64,000 bases of DNA from Limnoperna fortunei. Lineage: Eukaryota; Mollusca; Bivalvia; Mytilida; Modiolidae. Where the stretch lies: positions 112,970,545-113,034,544 of the forward strand of contig OX104111.1 in NCBI GenBank assembly GCA_944474755.1, given 5' to 3'. The stretch's first letter is position 1; the number at the start of each line of letters is the position of its first letter. The position numbers were made by a program, and so were the translations under genes. The notes below the pieces were generated by a model. It was not told the origin of the DNA. It worked only from the letters and a program-made list of their open reading frames with translations, and ran no database searches. Positions 22,513 to 39,200 of the stretch are shown here, piece by piece.

Positions 22513-24124
22513 TAAATTAATGTAAACTATAACATAAATATAAATATTCACAAGAGTAACAAAACTAATTATAAGCTCTTAAAAGGACTAAAAATTTTAT
22601 AAAAAAAGAACAGGTCACAAATTTAACATAAACTTGTTTTTATAATGAGTAATACACAACAATGATATGATAGGAATTTAAAAGTGATATTAATTGATCA
22701 CTTTTTTCAGGCAATGGTTCACTCATTAAGAAAAGAATGTGTATGATTTATTCATATTTTATTTACTTGAATCTTTAAGTTGCCAGTTATTATTACCTGA
22801 TACCTTATATAAATCTAATTTAGTATTTTTTACTGTTTTCTAAATATCCATGTTCGCGAATTGTTGACCGGTCAATAATTCAACTGTTTGAATAAAATAT
22901 TTCAATTTAATTATTAACATATTTCTCTGTCATTTTTTTCTTATGCAAGTAGTACTTGATCAGGTAATAAAACAGTTATTTCATATGTGATTTGGGAACA
23001 GTCAAATAGTTGTCCCTCGGTGTGGGGGATAGTGTTTTGAACTGTTGCCCAAGGCAATAAAATAAGTATATTAGATGTTTTGCCAGATTATAAGCTTCAG
23101 ATTTAGTTACTAGTAATTTTTCTGTGTGGTTATCTACTAGAAATATTTTGTTTGTAGAAATTGTGTTTCTTCTCATTTAATTTTCTCTTATTTGTCATTT
23201 GCATGATTTAGGATCAGTTGTTACACTTTGTACAGGTGTTGTCATGACATAAGACCTGTCCAGTCTAGACAATGTGGGTCATATCGGTTGTTATTACTTA
23301 TGAAACTTGACCACCAACAGGAAAGTAAATGAATGGAGACAAAAAAATTGAATGTGTAAGACAATCTTTTTATTTTACTAATATATTATGTACATTATAA
23401 TGATAATAAAAAAAATTGTTAAAAAGATTAATAACAATTTTAATACAACATTATTTGTAATTTTTTTAAGTTACTAGGCAAACTGATGTGTAGATTACAG
23501 CTGTAATAATCAACATCTGTATAAAATAAATATCACCTGTGTCCAAAAATTACTGACCACTAAAATTGTGTGCATTCATAAAAATAGAGAAGGTTCATTT
23601 AAAGTTCACCTAATGACCACTCAACTCTCTCAATGGAAACCATTTGACTAAATTGTTGCGGATGTCTACATTCAAATATTATATAAGTCAGATGTAAGTA
23701 CAACTACCAATTAAGAGGCAATAAGGACAGTCATTTCAATAATGTAACATTAGCTTATAATTTGATTGTTTGATTTATATTATTATAACTTGTTTGAAAT
23801 TTCTCTGTTTATGGATTTTTGTTTAGTGAATTAAAGTAACAATAATAGAAAATGTTAAATAAACACAAAAATTAACACTAAACTGCTGAACAGTATACAG
23901 GACAGGATACAATGAAGTCTTTTTAAATTTATTAAAAAACCCATTTATTTGTGAAATTTGACAAGCATAAAGTTATTCTTTACTGTTTTATTTGACATGA
24001 TTTTAATGAATATACTAGGGTAGGGTATTTAGTTTAGTTTCTTCTTGTTCTAATCTTTATTTAAAATATTTTAATTTAATGTTGATAATTAATGTGTGGC
24101 TTCTGTTCTTTGCTTAATTTTCAG
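22513..24124. other. AT-rich stretch before APMAP exon 2
   Basis: AT-rich. A tiny candidate first exon is listed at 23333-23355. The 66-codon minus-strand ORF at 22976-23176 has no domain. A pyrimidine-rich acceptor (TGCTTAATTTTCAG) closes the region at 24124. Confidence 0.5.
23333..23355 (+). CDS. APMAP: candidate APMAP exon 1
   Basis: ATG at 23333 opens METKKLN plus two bases GT, followed by a donor GTAAGA at 23356. The remaining GT joined to T of the next exon gives Val and the right phase for IPKSW. The result would be an eight-residue basic cytosolic tail before a signal-anchor helix. The exon is too short to support itself and was chosen because phase and donor fit. Confidence 0.35.
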
Positions 24125-24214
24125 TATACCAAAGTCATGGAAGGTCTCTGCGCTAGTAGTACTAACAGCCTACCTATATTATCTACCATCACCAATAGAT
24201 CCACCACCCTTCAT
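24125..24214 (+). CDS. APMAP: APMAP exon 2 (transmembrane segment)
   Basis: The acceptor TTTTCAG ends at 24124 and the donor TTCAT|GTAAGT is at 24214/24215. The frame starting at 24126 reads IPKSWKVSALVVLTAYLYYL then PSPIDPPPF. It has a type II signal-anchor helix (VSALVVLTAYLYYL) followed by the SPIDP motif that follows the membrane segment in vertebrate APMAP. The last two bases AT join G of the next exon (Met). Failure to splice gives ATG TAA, an immediate stop. About 60 nt of this exon plus its donor is the unit of the 73-bp array. Confidence 0.9.
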
Positions 24215-27200
24215 GTAAGTATGTACTAGTAGTACTGACAGCCCACCTATACTATCTACCGTCACCAATAGATCCACCACTCCACCACCCTTCATGTGTA
24301 AGTCTGCACTAGTAGTAATTACACCCCACCTATATTATCTACCATCACCAATAGATCCACCACCCTTCATGTAAGTCTGCACTAGTAGTACTGACAGCCT
24401 ACCTATATTATCTACCATCACCAATAGATCCACCACACTTCATGTAAGTCTGCACTAGTAGTACTGACAGCCTACCTATATTATCTACCATCACCAATAG
24501 ATCCACCACCCTTCATGTAAGTCTGTACTAGTAGTACTGACAGTCTACCTATATTATCTACCATCACCAATAGATCCACCACACTTCATGTAAGTCTACA
24601 CTAGTAGTACTGACAGCCTACCTATATTATCTACCATCACCAATAGATCCACTACCCTTCATGTAAGTCTACACTAGTAGTACTGACAGCCTATCTATAT
24701 TATCTACCATCACCAATAGATCCACCACCCTTCATGTAAGTCTACACTAGTAGTACTGACAGCCTATCTATATTATCTACCGTCACCAATAGATCCACAA
24801 CCCTTCATGTAAGTCTGTACTAGTAGTACTGACAGCCTACCTATACTATCTACCATCACCAATAGATCCACCCCCCTTCATGTAAGTCTGCACTAGTAGT
24901 CCTGACAGCCTACCTATATTATCTACCATCACCAATAGATCCACCACACTTCATGTAAGTCTACACTAGTAGTACTGACAGCCTACCTATATTATCTACC
25001 ATCACCAATAGATCCACCACCCTTCATGTAAGTCTACACTAGTAGTACTGACAGCCTACCTATATTATCTACCATCACCAATAGATCCACCACCCTTCAT
25101 GTAAGTCTGCACTAGTAGTACTGACAGTCTACCTATATTATCTACCATCACCAATAGATCCACTACCCTTCATGTAAGTCTGCACTAGTAGTACTGACAG
25201 CCTACCTATATTATCTACCATCACCAATAGATCCACCACCCTTCATGTAAGTCTACACTAGTAGTACTGACAGTCTACCTATATTATCTACCATCACCAA
25301 TAGATCCACCACCCTTCATGTAAGTCTACACTAGTAGTACTGACAGCCTACCTATATTATCTACCATCACCAATAGATCCACCACCCTTCATGTAAGTCT
25401 ACACTAGTAGTACTGACAGTCTACCTATATTATCTACCATCACCAATAGATCCACTACCCTTCATGTAAGTCTACACTAGTAGTACTGACAGCCTACCTA
25501 TATTATCTACCATCACCAATAGATCCACCACCCTTCATGTAAGTCTACACTAGTAGTATTGACAGTCTACCTATATTATCTACCATCACCAATAGATCCA
25601 CTACCCTTCATGTAAGTCTGCACTAGTAGTACTGACAGCCTACCTATATTATCTACCATCACCAATAGATCCACCACCCTTCATGTAAGTCTGTACTAGT
25701 TGTACTGACAGCCTGCCTATATTATTTACCATCAGCAATAGATCCACCACCCTTCATGTAAGTCTACACTAGTAGTACTGACAGCCTACCTATATTATCT
25801 ACCATCACCAATAGATCCACCACCCTTCATGTAAGTCTGTACTAGTAGTACTGACAGCCTACCTATATTATCTACCATCACCAATAGATCCACCACCCTT
25901 CATGTAAGTCTGTACAAATAGTACTGACAGCCTACCTATATTATCTACCATCACCAATAGTTCCACCACACTTCATGTAAGTCTACACTAGTAGTACTGA
26001 CAGCCTACCTATATTATCTACCATCACCAATAGATCCACCACCCTTCATGTAAGTCTGCACTAGTAGTACTGACAGCCTACCTATATTATCTACCATCAC
26101 CAATAGATCCACCACACTTCATGTAAGTCTGCACTAGTAGTACTGACAGCCTACCTATATTATCTACCATCACCAATAAATCCACCACCCATCATGTAAG
26201 TCTACACTAGTAGTACTGACAGCCTACCTATATTATCTACCATCACCAATAGATTCACCACCCATGTAAGTCTGCACTAGTAGTACTGACAGCCTACCTA
26301 TATTATCTACCATCACCAATAGATCCACCACCCTTCATGTAAGTCTGTACAAGTAGTACTGACAGCCTACCTATATTATCTACCATCACCAATCCACCAC
26401 ACTTCATGTAAGTCTACACTAGTAGTACTGACAGCCTACCTATATTATCTACCATCACCAATAGATCCACCACCCTTCATGTAAGTCTGTACTAGTAGTA
26501 CAGACAGCCTACCTATATTATCTACCATCACCAAAAGATCCACCACACTTCATGTAAGTCTACACTAGTAGTACTGACAGCCTACCTATATTATCTACCA
26601 TCACCAATAGATCCACCACACTTCATGTAAGTCTACACTAGTAGTACTGACAGCCTACCTATATTATCTACCATCACCAATAGATCCACCACCCTTCATG
26701 TAAGTCTGCACTAGTAGTACTGACAGCCTACCTATATTACCTACCATCACCAATAGATCCACCACCCTTCATGTAAGTCTGTACTAGTAGTACCGACAGC
26801 CTACCTATATTATCTACCATCACCAATAGACCCACCACACTTCATGTAAGTCTACACTAGTAGTACTGACAGCCTACCTATATTATCTACCATCACCAAT
26901 AGATCCACTACCCTTCATGTAAGTCTGTACTAGTAGTACTGACAGCCTACCTATATTATCTACCATCACCAATAAATCCACTACCCTTCATGTAAGTCTG
27001 TACTAGTAGTACTGACAGCCTACCTATATTATCTACCAGCACCAATAGATCCACCACCCTTCATGTAAGTCTACACTAGTAGTACTGACAGCCTACCTAT
27101 ATTATCTACCATCACCAATAGATCCACCACCCTTCATGTAAGTCTACAATAGTAGTACTGACAGCCTACCTATATTATCTACCATCACCAATAGATCCAC

Positions 27201-30200
27201 TACCCTTCATGTAAGTCTGTACTAGTAGTACTGACAGCCTACCTATATTATCTACCATCACCAATAGATCCACCACCCTTCATGTAAGTCTGCACTAGTA
27301 GTACTGACAGCCTACCTATATTATCTACCATCACCAATAGATCCACCACCCTTCATGTAAGTCTGTACTAGTAGTACTGACAGCCTACCTATATTATCTA
27401 CCATCACCAATAGATCCACCACCCTTCATGCAAGTCTGTACTAGTAGTACTGACAGCCTAGCTACCTATATTATCTACCATCACCAATAGATCCACCACC
27501 CTTCATGTAAGTCTGTACTAGTAGTACTGACAGCCTACCTATATTATCTACCATCACCAATAGATCCACCACCCTTCATGTAAGTCTACACTAGTAGTAC
27601 TGACAGCCTACCTATGTTATCTACCATCACCAATAGATCCACTACCCTTCATGTAAGTCTGCACTAGTAGTACTGACAGCCTACCTATATTATCTACCAT
27701 CACCAATAGATCCACCACCCTTCATGTAAGTCTGTACTAGTAGTACTGACAGCCTACCTATATTATCTACCATCACCAATAGATCCACTACCCTTCATGT
27801 AAGTCTGTACTAGTTGTACTGACAGCCTGCCTATATTATTTACCATCAGCAATAGATCCACCACCCTTCATGTAAGTCTACACTAGTAGTACTGACAGCC
27901 TACCTATATTATCTACCATCACCAATAGATCCACCACCCTTCATGTAAGTATGTACTAGTAGTACTGACAGCCTACCTATATTATCTACCATCACCAATA
28001 GATCCACCACCTTTCATGTAAGTCTGTACAAGTAGTACTGACAGCCTACCTATATTATCTACCATCACCAATAGTTCCACCACACTTCATGTAAGTCTAC
28101 ACTAGTAGTACTGACAGCCTACTTATATTATCTACCATCACCAATAAATCCACCACCCATCATGTAAGTCTGTACTAGTAGTACTGACAGCCTACCTATA
28201 TTATCTACCATCACCAATAGATCCACCACCCTTCATGTAAGTCTGTACAAGTAGTACTGACAGCCTACCTATATTATCTACCATCACCAATCCACCACAC
28301 TTCATGTAAGTCTACACTAGTAGTACTGACAGCCTACCTATATTATCTACCATCACCAATAGATCCACCACCCTTCATGTAAGTCTGTACTAGTAGTACA
28401 GACAGCCTACCTATATTATCTACCATCACCAAAAGATCCACCACACTTCATGTAAGTCTACACTAGTAGTACTGACAGCCTACCTATATTATCTACCATC
28501 ACCAATAGATCCACCACACTTCATGTAAGTCTACACTAGTAGTACTGACAGCCTACCTATATTATCTACCATCACCAATAGATCCACCACCCTTCATGTA
28601 AGTCTGCACTAGTAGTACTGACAGCCTACCTATATTACCTACCATCACCAATAGATCCACCACCCTTCATGTAAGTCTGTACTAGTAGTACTGACAGCCT
28701 ACCTATATTATCTACCATCACCAATAGACCCACCACACTTCATGTAAGTCTGCACTAGTAGTACTGACAGCCTACCTATATTATCTACCATCACCAATAG
28801 ATCCACCACCCTTCATGTAAGTCTGTACTAGTAGTAATGACAGCCTACCTATATTATCTACTATCACCAATAGATCCACCACCCTTCATGTAAGTCTACA
28901 CTAGTAGTACTGACAGCCTACCTATATTATCTACCATCACCAATAGATCCACTACCCTTCATGTAAGTCTGTACTAGTAGTACTGACAGCCTACCTATAT
29001 TATCTACCAGCACCAATAGATCCACCACCCTTCATGTAAGTCTACACTAGTAGTACTGACAGCCTACCTATATTATCTACCATCACCAATAGATCCACCA
29101 CCCTTCATGTAAGTCTACAATAGTAGTACTGACAGCCTACCTATATTATCTACCATCACCAATAGATCCACTACCCTTCATGTAAGTCTGTACTAGTAGT
29201 ACTGACAGCCTACCTATATTATCTACCATCACCAATAGATCCACCACCCTTCATGTAAGTCTGCACTAGTAGTACTGACAGCCTACCTATATTATCTACC
29301 ATCACCAATAGATCCACCACCCTTCATGTAAGTCTGTACTAGTAGTACTGACAGCCTACCTATATTATCTACCATCACCAATAGATCCACCACCCTTCAT
29401 GCAAGTCTGTACTAGTAGTACTGACAGCCTACCTATATTATCTACCATCACCAATAGATCCACCACCCTTCATGTAAGTCTGTACTAGTAGTACTGACAG
29501 CCTACCTATATTATCTACCATCACCAATAGATCCACCACCCTTCATGTAAGTCTACACTAGTAGTACTGACAGCCTACCTATGTTATCTACCATCACCAA
29601 TAGATCCACTACCCTTCATGTAAGTCTGCACTAGTAGTACTGACAGCCTACCTATATTATCTACCATCACCAATAGATCCACCACCCTTCATGTAAGTCT
29701 GTACTAGTTGTACTGACAGCCTGCCTATATTATTTACCATCAGCAATAGATCCACCACCCTTCATGTAAGTCTACACTAGTAGTACTGACAGCCTACCTA
29801 TATTATCTACCATCACCAATAGATCCACCACCCTTCATGTAAGTATGTACTAGTAGTACTGACAGCCTACCTATATTATCTACCATCACCAATAGATCCA
29901 CTACCCTTCATGTAAGTCTGTACAAGTAGTACTGACAGCCTACCTATATTATCTACCATCACCAATAGTTCCACCACACTTCATGTAAGTCTACACTAGT
30001 AGTACTGACAGCCTACCTATATTATCTACCATCACCAATAGATCCACCACCCTTCATGTAAGTCTGCACTAGTAGTACTGACAGCCTACCTATATTATCT
30101 ACCATCACCAATAGATCCACCACACTTCATGTAAGTCTGTACTAGTAGTACTGACAGCCTACCTATATTATCTACCATCACCAATAGATCCACCACACTT

Positions 30201-33200
30201 CATGTAAGTCTGTACTAGTAGTACTGACAGCCTACCTATATTATCTACCATCACCAATAGATCCACCACCCTTCATGTAAGTCTGTACTAGTAGTACTGA
30301 CAGCCTACCTATATTATCTACCATCACCAATAGATCCACCACCCTTCATGTAAGTCTGTACTAGTAGTACTGACAGCCTACCTATATTATCTACCATCAC
30401 CAATAGATCCACCACCCTTCATGTAAGTCTACACTAGTAGTACTGACAGCCTACCTATATTATCTACCATCACCAATAGATCCACTACCCTTCATGTAAG
30501 TCTGCACTAGTAGTACTGACAGCCTACCTATATTATCTACCATCACCAATAGATCCACCACCCTTCATGTAAGTCTGTACTAGTAGTACTGACAGCCTAC
30601 CTATATTATCTACCATCACCAATAGATCCACCACCCTTCATGTAAGTCTGTACTAGTAGTACTGACAGCCTACCTATATTATCTACCATCACCAATAGAT
30701 CCACCACCCTTCATGTAAGTCTACACTAGTAGTACTGACAGCCTACCTATATTATCTACCATCACCAATAGATCCACTACCCTTCATGTAAGTCTGCACT
30801 AGTAGTACTGACAGCCTACATATATTATCTACCATCACCAATAGATCCACCACCCTTCATGTAAGTCTACACTAGTAGTACTGACAGCCTACCTATATTA
30901 TCTACCATCACCAATAGATCCACCACCCTTCATGTAAGTCTGCACTAGTAGTACTGACAGCCTACCTATATTATCTACCATCAGCAATAGATCCACCACC
31001 CTTCATGTAAGTCTACACTAGTAGTACTGACAGCCTGCCTATATTATCTACCATCACCAATAGATCTACCACCCTTCATGTAAGTCTACACTAGTAGTAG
31101 TACAGCCTACCTATATTATCTACCATCACCAATAGATCTACCACCCTTCATGTAAGTCTACACTAGTAGTACTGACAGCCTACCTATATTATCTACCATC
31201 ACCAATAGATCCACCACACTTCATGTAAGTCTACACTAGTAGTACTGACAGCCTACCTATATTATCTACCATCACCAATAGATCCACAACCCTTCATGTA
31301 AGTCTACACTGGTACTACTGACAGCCTACCTATATAATCTACCATCACCAATAGATCCACCACCCTTCATGTAAGTCTGTACTAGTAGTACTGACAGCCT
31401 ACCTATATTATCTACCAGCACCAATAGATCCACTACCCTTCATGTAAGTCTGTACTAGTAGTACTGACAGCCTACCTATATTATCTACCATCACCAATAG
31501 ATCCACCCCCCTTCATTTAAGTCTGCACTAGTAGTACTGACAGCCTACCTATATTATCTACCATCACCAATAAATCCACCACCCTTCATGTAAGTCTACA
31601 CTAGTAGTACTGACAGCCTACCTATATTATCTACCATCACCAATAGATCCACCACCCTTCATGTAAGTCTACACTAGTAGTACTGACAGCCTACCTATAT
31701 TATCTACCGTCACCAATAGATCCACTACCCTTCATGTAAGTCTACACTAGTAGTACTGACAGCCTATCTATATTATCTACCATCACCAATAGATCCACCA
31801 CCCTTCATGTAAGTCTGCACTAGTAGTACTGACAGCCTACCTATATTATCTACCATCACCAATAGATCCACTACCCTTCATGTAAGTCTGTACTAGTAGT
31901 ACTGACAGCCTACCTATATTATCTACCATCACCAATAGATCCACCACCCTTCATGTAAGTCTACACTAGTAGTACTGACAGCCTACCTATATTATCTACC
32001 ATCACCAATAGATCCACCACCCTTCATGTAAGTCTGCACTAGTAGTACTGACAGCCTACCTATATTATCTACCATCACCAATAGATCCACTACCCTTCAT
32101 GTAAGTCTGTACTAGTAGTACTGACAGCCTACCTATATTATCTACCAGCACCAATAGATCCACCACCCTTCAAGTAAGTCTGTACTAGTAGTACTAACAG
32201 CCTACCTATACTATCTACCATCACCAATAGATCCACCACCCTTCATGTAAGTCTGCACTAGTAGTACTGACAGCCTACCTATATTATCTACCGTCACCAA
32301 TAGATCCACAACCCTTCATGTAAGTCTGTACTAGTAGTACTGACAGCCTACCTGTATTATCTACCATCACCAATAGATCCACAACCCTTCATGTAAGTCT
32401 ACACTAGTAGTACTGACAGCCTACCTGTATTATCTACCATCACCAATAGATCCACAACCCTTCATGTAAGTCTGTACTAGTAGTACTGACAGCCTACCTG
32501 TATTATCTACCATCACCAATAAATCCACCACCCTTCATGTAAGTCTACACTAGTAGTACTGACAGCCTACCTATATTATCTACCATCACCAATAGATCTA
32601 CCACCCTTCATGTAAGTCTACACTAGTAGTACTGACAGCCTACCTACATTATCTACCATCACCAATAGATCTACCACCCTTCATGTAAGTCTACACTAGT
32701 AGTACTGACAGCCTACCTATATTATCTACCATCAGCAATAGATCCACCACCCTTCATGTAAGTCTACACTAGTAGTACTGACAGCCTACCTATATTATCT
32801 ACCATCAGCAATAGATCTACCACCCTTCATGTAAGTCTACACTAGTAGTACTGACAACCTACCTATATTATCTACCATCACAAATAGATCTACCACCCTT
32901 CATGTAAGTCTACACTAGTAGTACTGACAGCCTACCTACATTATCTACCATCACCAATAGATCTACCACCCTTCATGTAAGTCTACACTAGTAGTACTGA
33001 CAGCCTACCTATATTATCTACCATCAGCAATAGATCCACAACCCTTCATGTAAGTCTACACTAGTAGTACTGACAACCTACCTATATTATCTACCATCAC
33101 CAATAGATCCACCACCCTTCATGTAAGTCTACACTAGTAGTACTGACAGCCTACCTATATTATCTACCATCACCAATAGATCCACCACCCTTCATGTAAG

Positions 33201-36200
33201 TCTACACTAGTAGTACTGACAGCCTACCTATATTATCTACCATCACCAATAGATCCACCACCCTTCATGTAAGTCTACACTAGTAGTACTGACAGCCTAC
33301 CTATACTATCTACCATCACCAATAGATCCACCCCCTTCATGTAAGTCTGCACTAGTGGTACTGACAGCCTACCTATATTATCTACCATCACCAATAGATC
33401 CACCACCCTTCATGTAAGTCTACACTAGTAGTACTGACAGCCTACCTATACTATCTACCATCACCAATAGATCCACCCCCCTTCATGTAAGTCTGCACTA
33501 GTAGTCCTGACAGCCTACCTATATTATCTACCATCACCAATAGATCCACCACCCTTCATGTAAGTCTACACTAGTAGTACTGACAGCCTACCTATATTAT
33601 CTACCATCAGCAATAGATCCACCCCCCTTCATGTAAGTCTGTACTAGTAGTACTGACATCCTACCTATATTATCTACCAGCACCAATAGATCCACCACCC
33701 TTCATGTAAGTCTGTACTAGTAGTACTAACAGCCTACCTATATTATCTACCATCACCAATAGATCCACCACACTTCATGTAAGTCTGTACTAGTAGTACT
33801 GACAGCCTACCTATATTATCTACCATCAGCAATAGATCCACCACCCTTCATGTAAGTCTACACTAGTAGTACTAACAGCCTACCTATATTATCTACCATC
33901 ACCAATAGATCCACCACCCTTCATGTAAGTCTACACTAGTAGTCCTGACAGCCTACCTATATTATCTACCATCACCAATAGATCCACCACCCTTCATGTA
34001 AGTCTACACTAGTAGTACTAACAGCCTACCTATATTATCTACCATCAGCAATAGATCCACCACACTTCATGTAAGTCTACACTAGTAGTACTGACAGCCT
34101 ACCTATATTATCTACCATCACCAATAGATCCACCACCCTTCATGTAAGTCTGTACTAGTAGTACTGACAGCCTACCTATATTATCTACCATCACCAATAG
34201 ATCCACCACACTTCATGTAAGTCTGTACTAGTAGTACTGACAGCCTACATATATTATCTACCATCACCAATAGATCCACCACACTTCATGTAAGTCTGTA
34301 CTAGTAGTACTAACAGCCTACCTATATTATCTACCATCACCAATAGATCCACCACCCTTCATGTAAGTCTGTACAAGTAGTACTGACAGCCTACCTATAT
34401 TATTTACCATCACCAATAGATCCACTACCCTTCATGTAAGTCTGTACTAGTAGTACTAACAGCCTACCTATATTATCTACCATCACCAATAGATCCACCA
34501 CCCTTCATGTAAGTCTGTACAAGTAGTACTGACAGCCTACCTATATTATCTACCATCAGCAATAGATCCACCACCCTTCATGTAAGTCTACACTAGTAGT
34601 ACTAACAGCCTACCTATATTATCTACCATCAGCAATAGATCCACCACACTTCATGTAAGTCTACACTAGTAGTACTAACAGCCTACCTATATTATCTACC
34701 ATCACCAATAGATCCACCACACTTCATGTAAGTCTGTACTAGTAGTACTAACAGCCTACCTATATTATCTACCATCACCAATAGATCCACCACCCTTCAT
34801 GTAAGTCTGTACTAGTAGTACTGACAGCCTACCTGTATTATCTACCATCAGCAATAGATCCACCACCCTTCATGTAAGTCTACACTAGTAGTACTGACAG
34901 CCTACCTATATTATCTACCGTCACCAATAGATCCACAACCCTTCATGTAAGTCTGTACTAGTAGTACTGACAGCCTACCTGTATTATCTACCATCACCAA
35001 TAGATCCACAACCCTTCATGTAAGTCTACACTAGTAGTACTGACAGCCTACCTATATTATCTACCATCACCAATAGATCTACCACCCTTCATGTAAGTCT
35101 ACACTAGTAGTACTGACAGCCTACCTACATTATCTACCATCACCAATAGATCTACCACCCTTCATGTAAGTCTACACTAGTAGTACTGACAGCCTACCTA
35201 CATTATCTACCATCACCAATAGATCTACCACCCTTCATGTAAGTCTACACTAGTAGTACTGACAGCCTACCTACATTATCTACCATCACCAATAGATCTA
35301 CCACCCTTCATGTAAGTCTACACTAGTAGTACTGACAGCCTACCTATATTATCTACCATCAGCAATAGATCCACCACCCTTCATGTAAGTCTACACTAGT
35401 AGTACTGACAGCCTACCTATATTATCTACCATCAGCAATAGATCTACCACCCTTCATGTAAGTCTACACTAGTAGTACTGACAACCTACCTATATTATCT
35501 ACCATCACAAATAGATCTACCACCCTTCATGTAAGTCTACACTAGTAGTACTGACAGCCTACCTACATTATCTACCATCACCAATAGATCCACCACCCTT
35601 CATGTAAGTCTGCACTAGTAGTACTGACAGCCTACCTACATTATCTACCATCACCAATAGATCCACCACCCTTCATGTAAGTCTGCACTAGTAGTACTGA
35701 CAGCCTACCTATATTATCTACCATCACCAATAGATCCACCATCCTTCATGTAAGTCTGCACTAGTAGTCCTGACAGCCTACCTATATTATCTACCATCAC
35801 CAATAGATCTACCACCCTTCATGTAAGTCTACACTAGTAGTACTGACAGCCTACCTATATTATCTACCATCAGCAATAGATCCACAACCCTTCATGTAAG
35901 TCTACACTAGTAGTACTGACAACCTACCTATATTATCTACCATCACCAATAGATCCACCACCCTTCATGTAAGTATGTACTAGTAGTACTGACAGCCTAC
36001 CTATATTATCTACCATCACCAATAGATCCACCACCCTTCATGTAAGTCTACACTAGTAGTACTGACAGCCTACCTATATTATCTACCATCACCAATAGAT
36101 CCACCACCCTTCATGTAAGTCTACACTAGTAGTACTGACAGCCTACCTATACTATCTACCATCACCAATAGATCCACCCCCCTTCATGTAAGTCTGCACT

Positions 36201-39200
36201 AGTAGTACTGACAGCCTACCTATATTATCTACCATCACCAATAGATCCACCACCCTTCATGTCAGTCTACACTAGTAGTACTGACAGCCTACCTATACTA
36301 TCTACCATCACCAATAGATCCACCCCCCTTCATGTAAGTCTGCACTAGTAGTCCTGACAGCCTACCTATATTATCTACCATCACCAATAGATCCACCACC
36401 CTTCATGTAAGTCTACACTAGTAGTACTGACAGCCTACCTATACTATCTACCATCACCAATAGATCCACCCCCCTTCATGTAAGTCTGCACTAGTAGTAC
36501 TGACAGCCTACCTATATTATCTACCATCAGCAATAGATCCACTACCCTTCATGTAAGTCTGTACTAGTAGTACTGACAGCCTACCTATATTATCTACCAT
36601 CACCAATAGATCCACTACCCTTCATGTAAGTCTACACTAGTAGTACTGACAGCCTACCTATATTATCTACCATCACCAATAGATCCACTACCCTTCATGT
36701 AAGTCTACACTAGTAGTACTGACAGCCTACCTATACTATCTACCATCACCAATAGATCCACCACCCTTCATGTAAGTCTGTACTAGTAGTACTGACAGCC
36801 TACCTATATTATCTACCATCACCAATAGATCCACCACCCTTCATGTAAGTCTGTACAAGTAGTACTGACAGCCTACCTATATTATCTACCATCACCAATA
36901 GATCCACCACACTTCATGTAAGTCTGCACTAGTAGTACTGACAGCCTACCTATATTATCTACCATCACCAATAGATCCACTACCCTTCATGTAAGTCTGC
37001 ACTAGTAGTACTGACAGCCTACCTATATTATCTACCATCACCAATAGATCCACTACCCTTCATGTAAGTCTGCACTAGTAGTACTGACAGCCTACCTATA
37101 TTATCTACCATCACCAATAGATCCACCACACTTCATGTAAGTCTACACTAGTAGTACTGACAGCCTACCTATATTATCTACCATCACCAATAGATCCACC
37201 ACCCTTCATGTAAGTCTGTACTAGTAGTACTGACAGCCTACCTATATTATCTACCATCACCAATAGATCCACCCCCCTTCATGTAAGTCTACACTAGTAG
37301 TACTGACAGCCTACCTATATTATCTACCATCACCAATAGATCCACCATCCTTCATGTAAGTCTACACTAGTAGTACTGACAGCCTACCTATATTATCTAC
37401 CATCACCAATAGATCCACCATCCTTCATGTAAGTCTACACTAGTAGTACTGACAGCCTACCTATATTATCTACCATCACCAATAAATCCACCACCCATCA
37501 TGTAAGTCTGTACTAGTAGTACTGACAGCCTACCTATATTATCTATCATCACCAATAGATCCACCACCCTTCATGTAAGTCTGTACTAGTAGTACTGACA
37601 GCCTGCCTACATTATCTACCATCACCAATAGATCCACCACCCTTCATGTAAGTCTACACTAGTAGTACAGACAGCCTACCTATATTATCTACCATCACCA
37701 ATAGATCCACCACCCTTCATGTAAGTCTACACTTGTAGTACTGACAGCCTACCTATATTATCTACCATCACCAATAGATCCACTACCCTTCATGTAAGTC
37801 TGCACTAGTAGTACTGACAGCCTACCTATATTATCTACCATCACCAATAGATCCACCACCCTTCATGTAAGTCTGTACTAGTAGTACTGACAGCCTACCT
37901 ATATTATCTACCATCACCAATAGATCCACTACCCTTCATGTAAGTCTGCACTAGTAGTACTGACAGCCTACCTATATTATCTACCATCACCAATAGATCC
38001 ACCACCCTTCATGTAAGTCTGCACTAGTAGTACTGAAAGCCTACCTATATTATCTACCATCACCAATAGATCCACCACCCTTCATGTAAGTCTGCACTAG
38101 TAGTACTGACAGCAATAGATCCACCACCCTTCATGTAAGTCTACACTAGTAGTACTGACAGCCTACCTACATTATCTACCATCACCAATAGATCCACCAC
38201 CCTTCATGTAAGTCTGCACTAGTAGTACTGACAGCCTACCTATATTATCTACCATCACCAATAGATCCACCACCCTTCATGTAAGTCTGCACTAGTAGTA
38301 CTGACAGCCTACCTATATTATCTACCATCACCAATAGATCCACTACCCTTCATGTAAGTCTGCACTAGTAGTACTGACAGCCTACCTACATTATCTACCA
38401 TCACCAATAGATCCACTACCCTTCATGTAAGTATGTACTAGTAGTACTGACAGCCTACCTACATTATCTACCATCAACAATAGATCCACTACCCTTCATG
38501 TAAGTCTACACTAGTAGTACTGACAGCCTACCTATATTATCTACCATCACCAATAGATCCACTACCCTTCATGTAAGTCTGCACTAGTAGTACTGACAAC
38601 CTACCTATATTATCTACCATCACCAATAAATCCACCACCCTTCATGTAAGTCTACACTAGTAGTACTGACAGCCTACCTATATTATCTACCATCACCAAT
38701 AGATCCACCACACTTCATGTAAGTCTGCACTAGTAGTACTGACAGCCTACCTATATTATCTACCATCACCAATAGATCCACTACCCTTCATGTAAGTCTG
38801 CACTAGTAGTACTGACAGCCTACCTATATATCTACCATCACCAATAGATCCACCACCCTTCATGTAAGTCTGTACTAGTAGTACTTACAGCCTACCTATA
38901 TTACATGTATCTACCATCACCAATAGATTCACCAGCCATGTAAGTCTACACTAGTAGTCCTGACAGCCTACCTATATTATCTACCATCACCAATAGATCC
39001 ACCACACTTCATGTAAGTCTGTACTAGTAGTACTGACAGCCTACCTATATTATCTACCATCACCAATAAATCCACCACCCTTCATGTAAGTCTGTACTAG
39101 TAGTACTGACAGCCTACCTATATTATCTACCATCACCAATAGATCCACTACCCTTCATGTAAGTCTGTACTAGTAGTACTGACAACCTACCTATATTATC

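Noticed and set aside
22247..22525. ORFs overlapping U1 genes (also 47971-48219 and 51110-51418)
   Set aside because: They coincide with the 164-nt U1 RNAs and translate structured RNA sequence.
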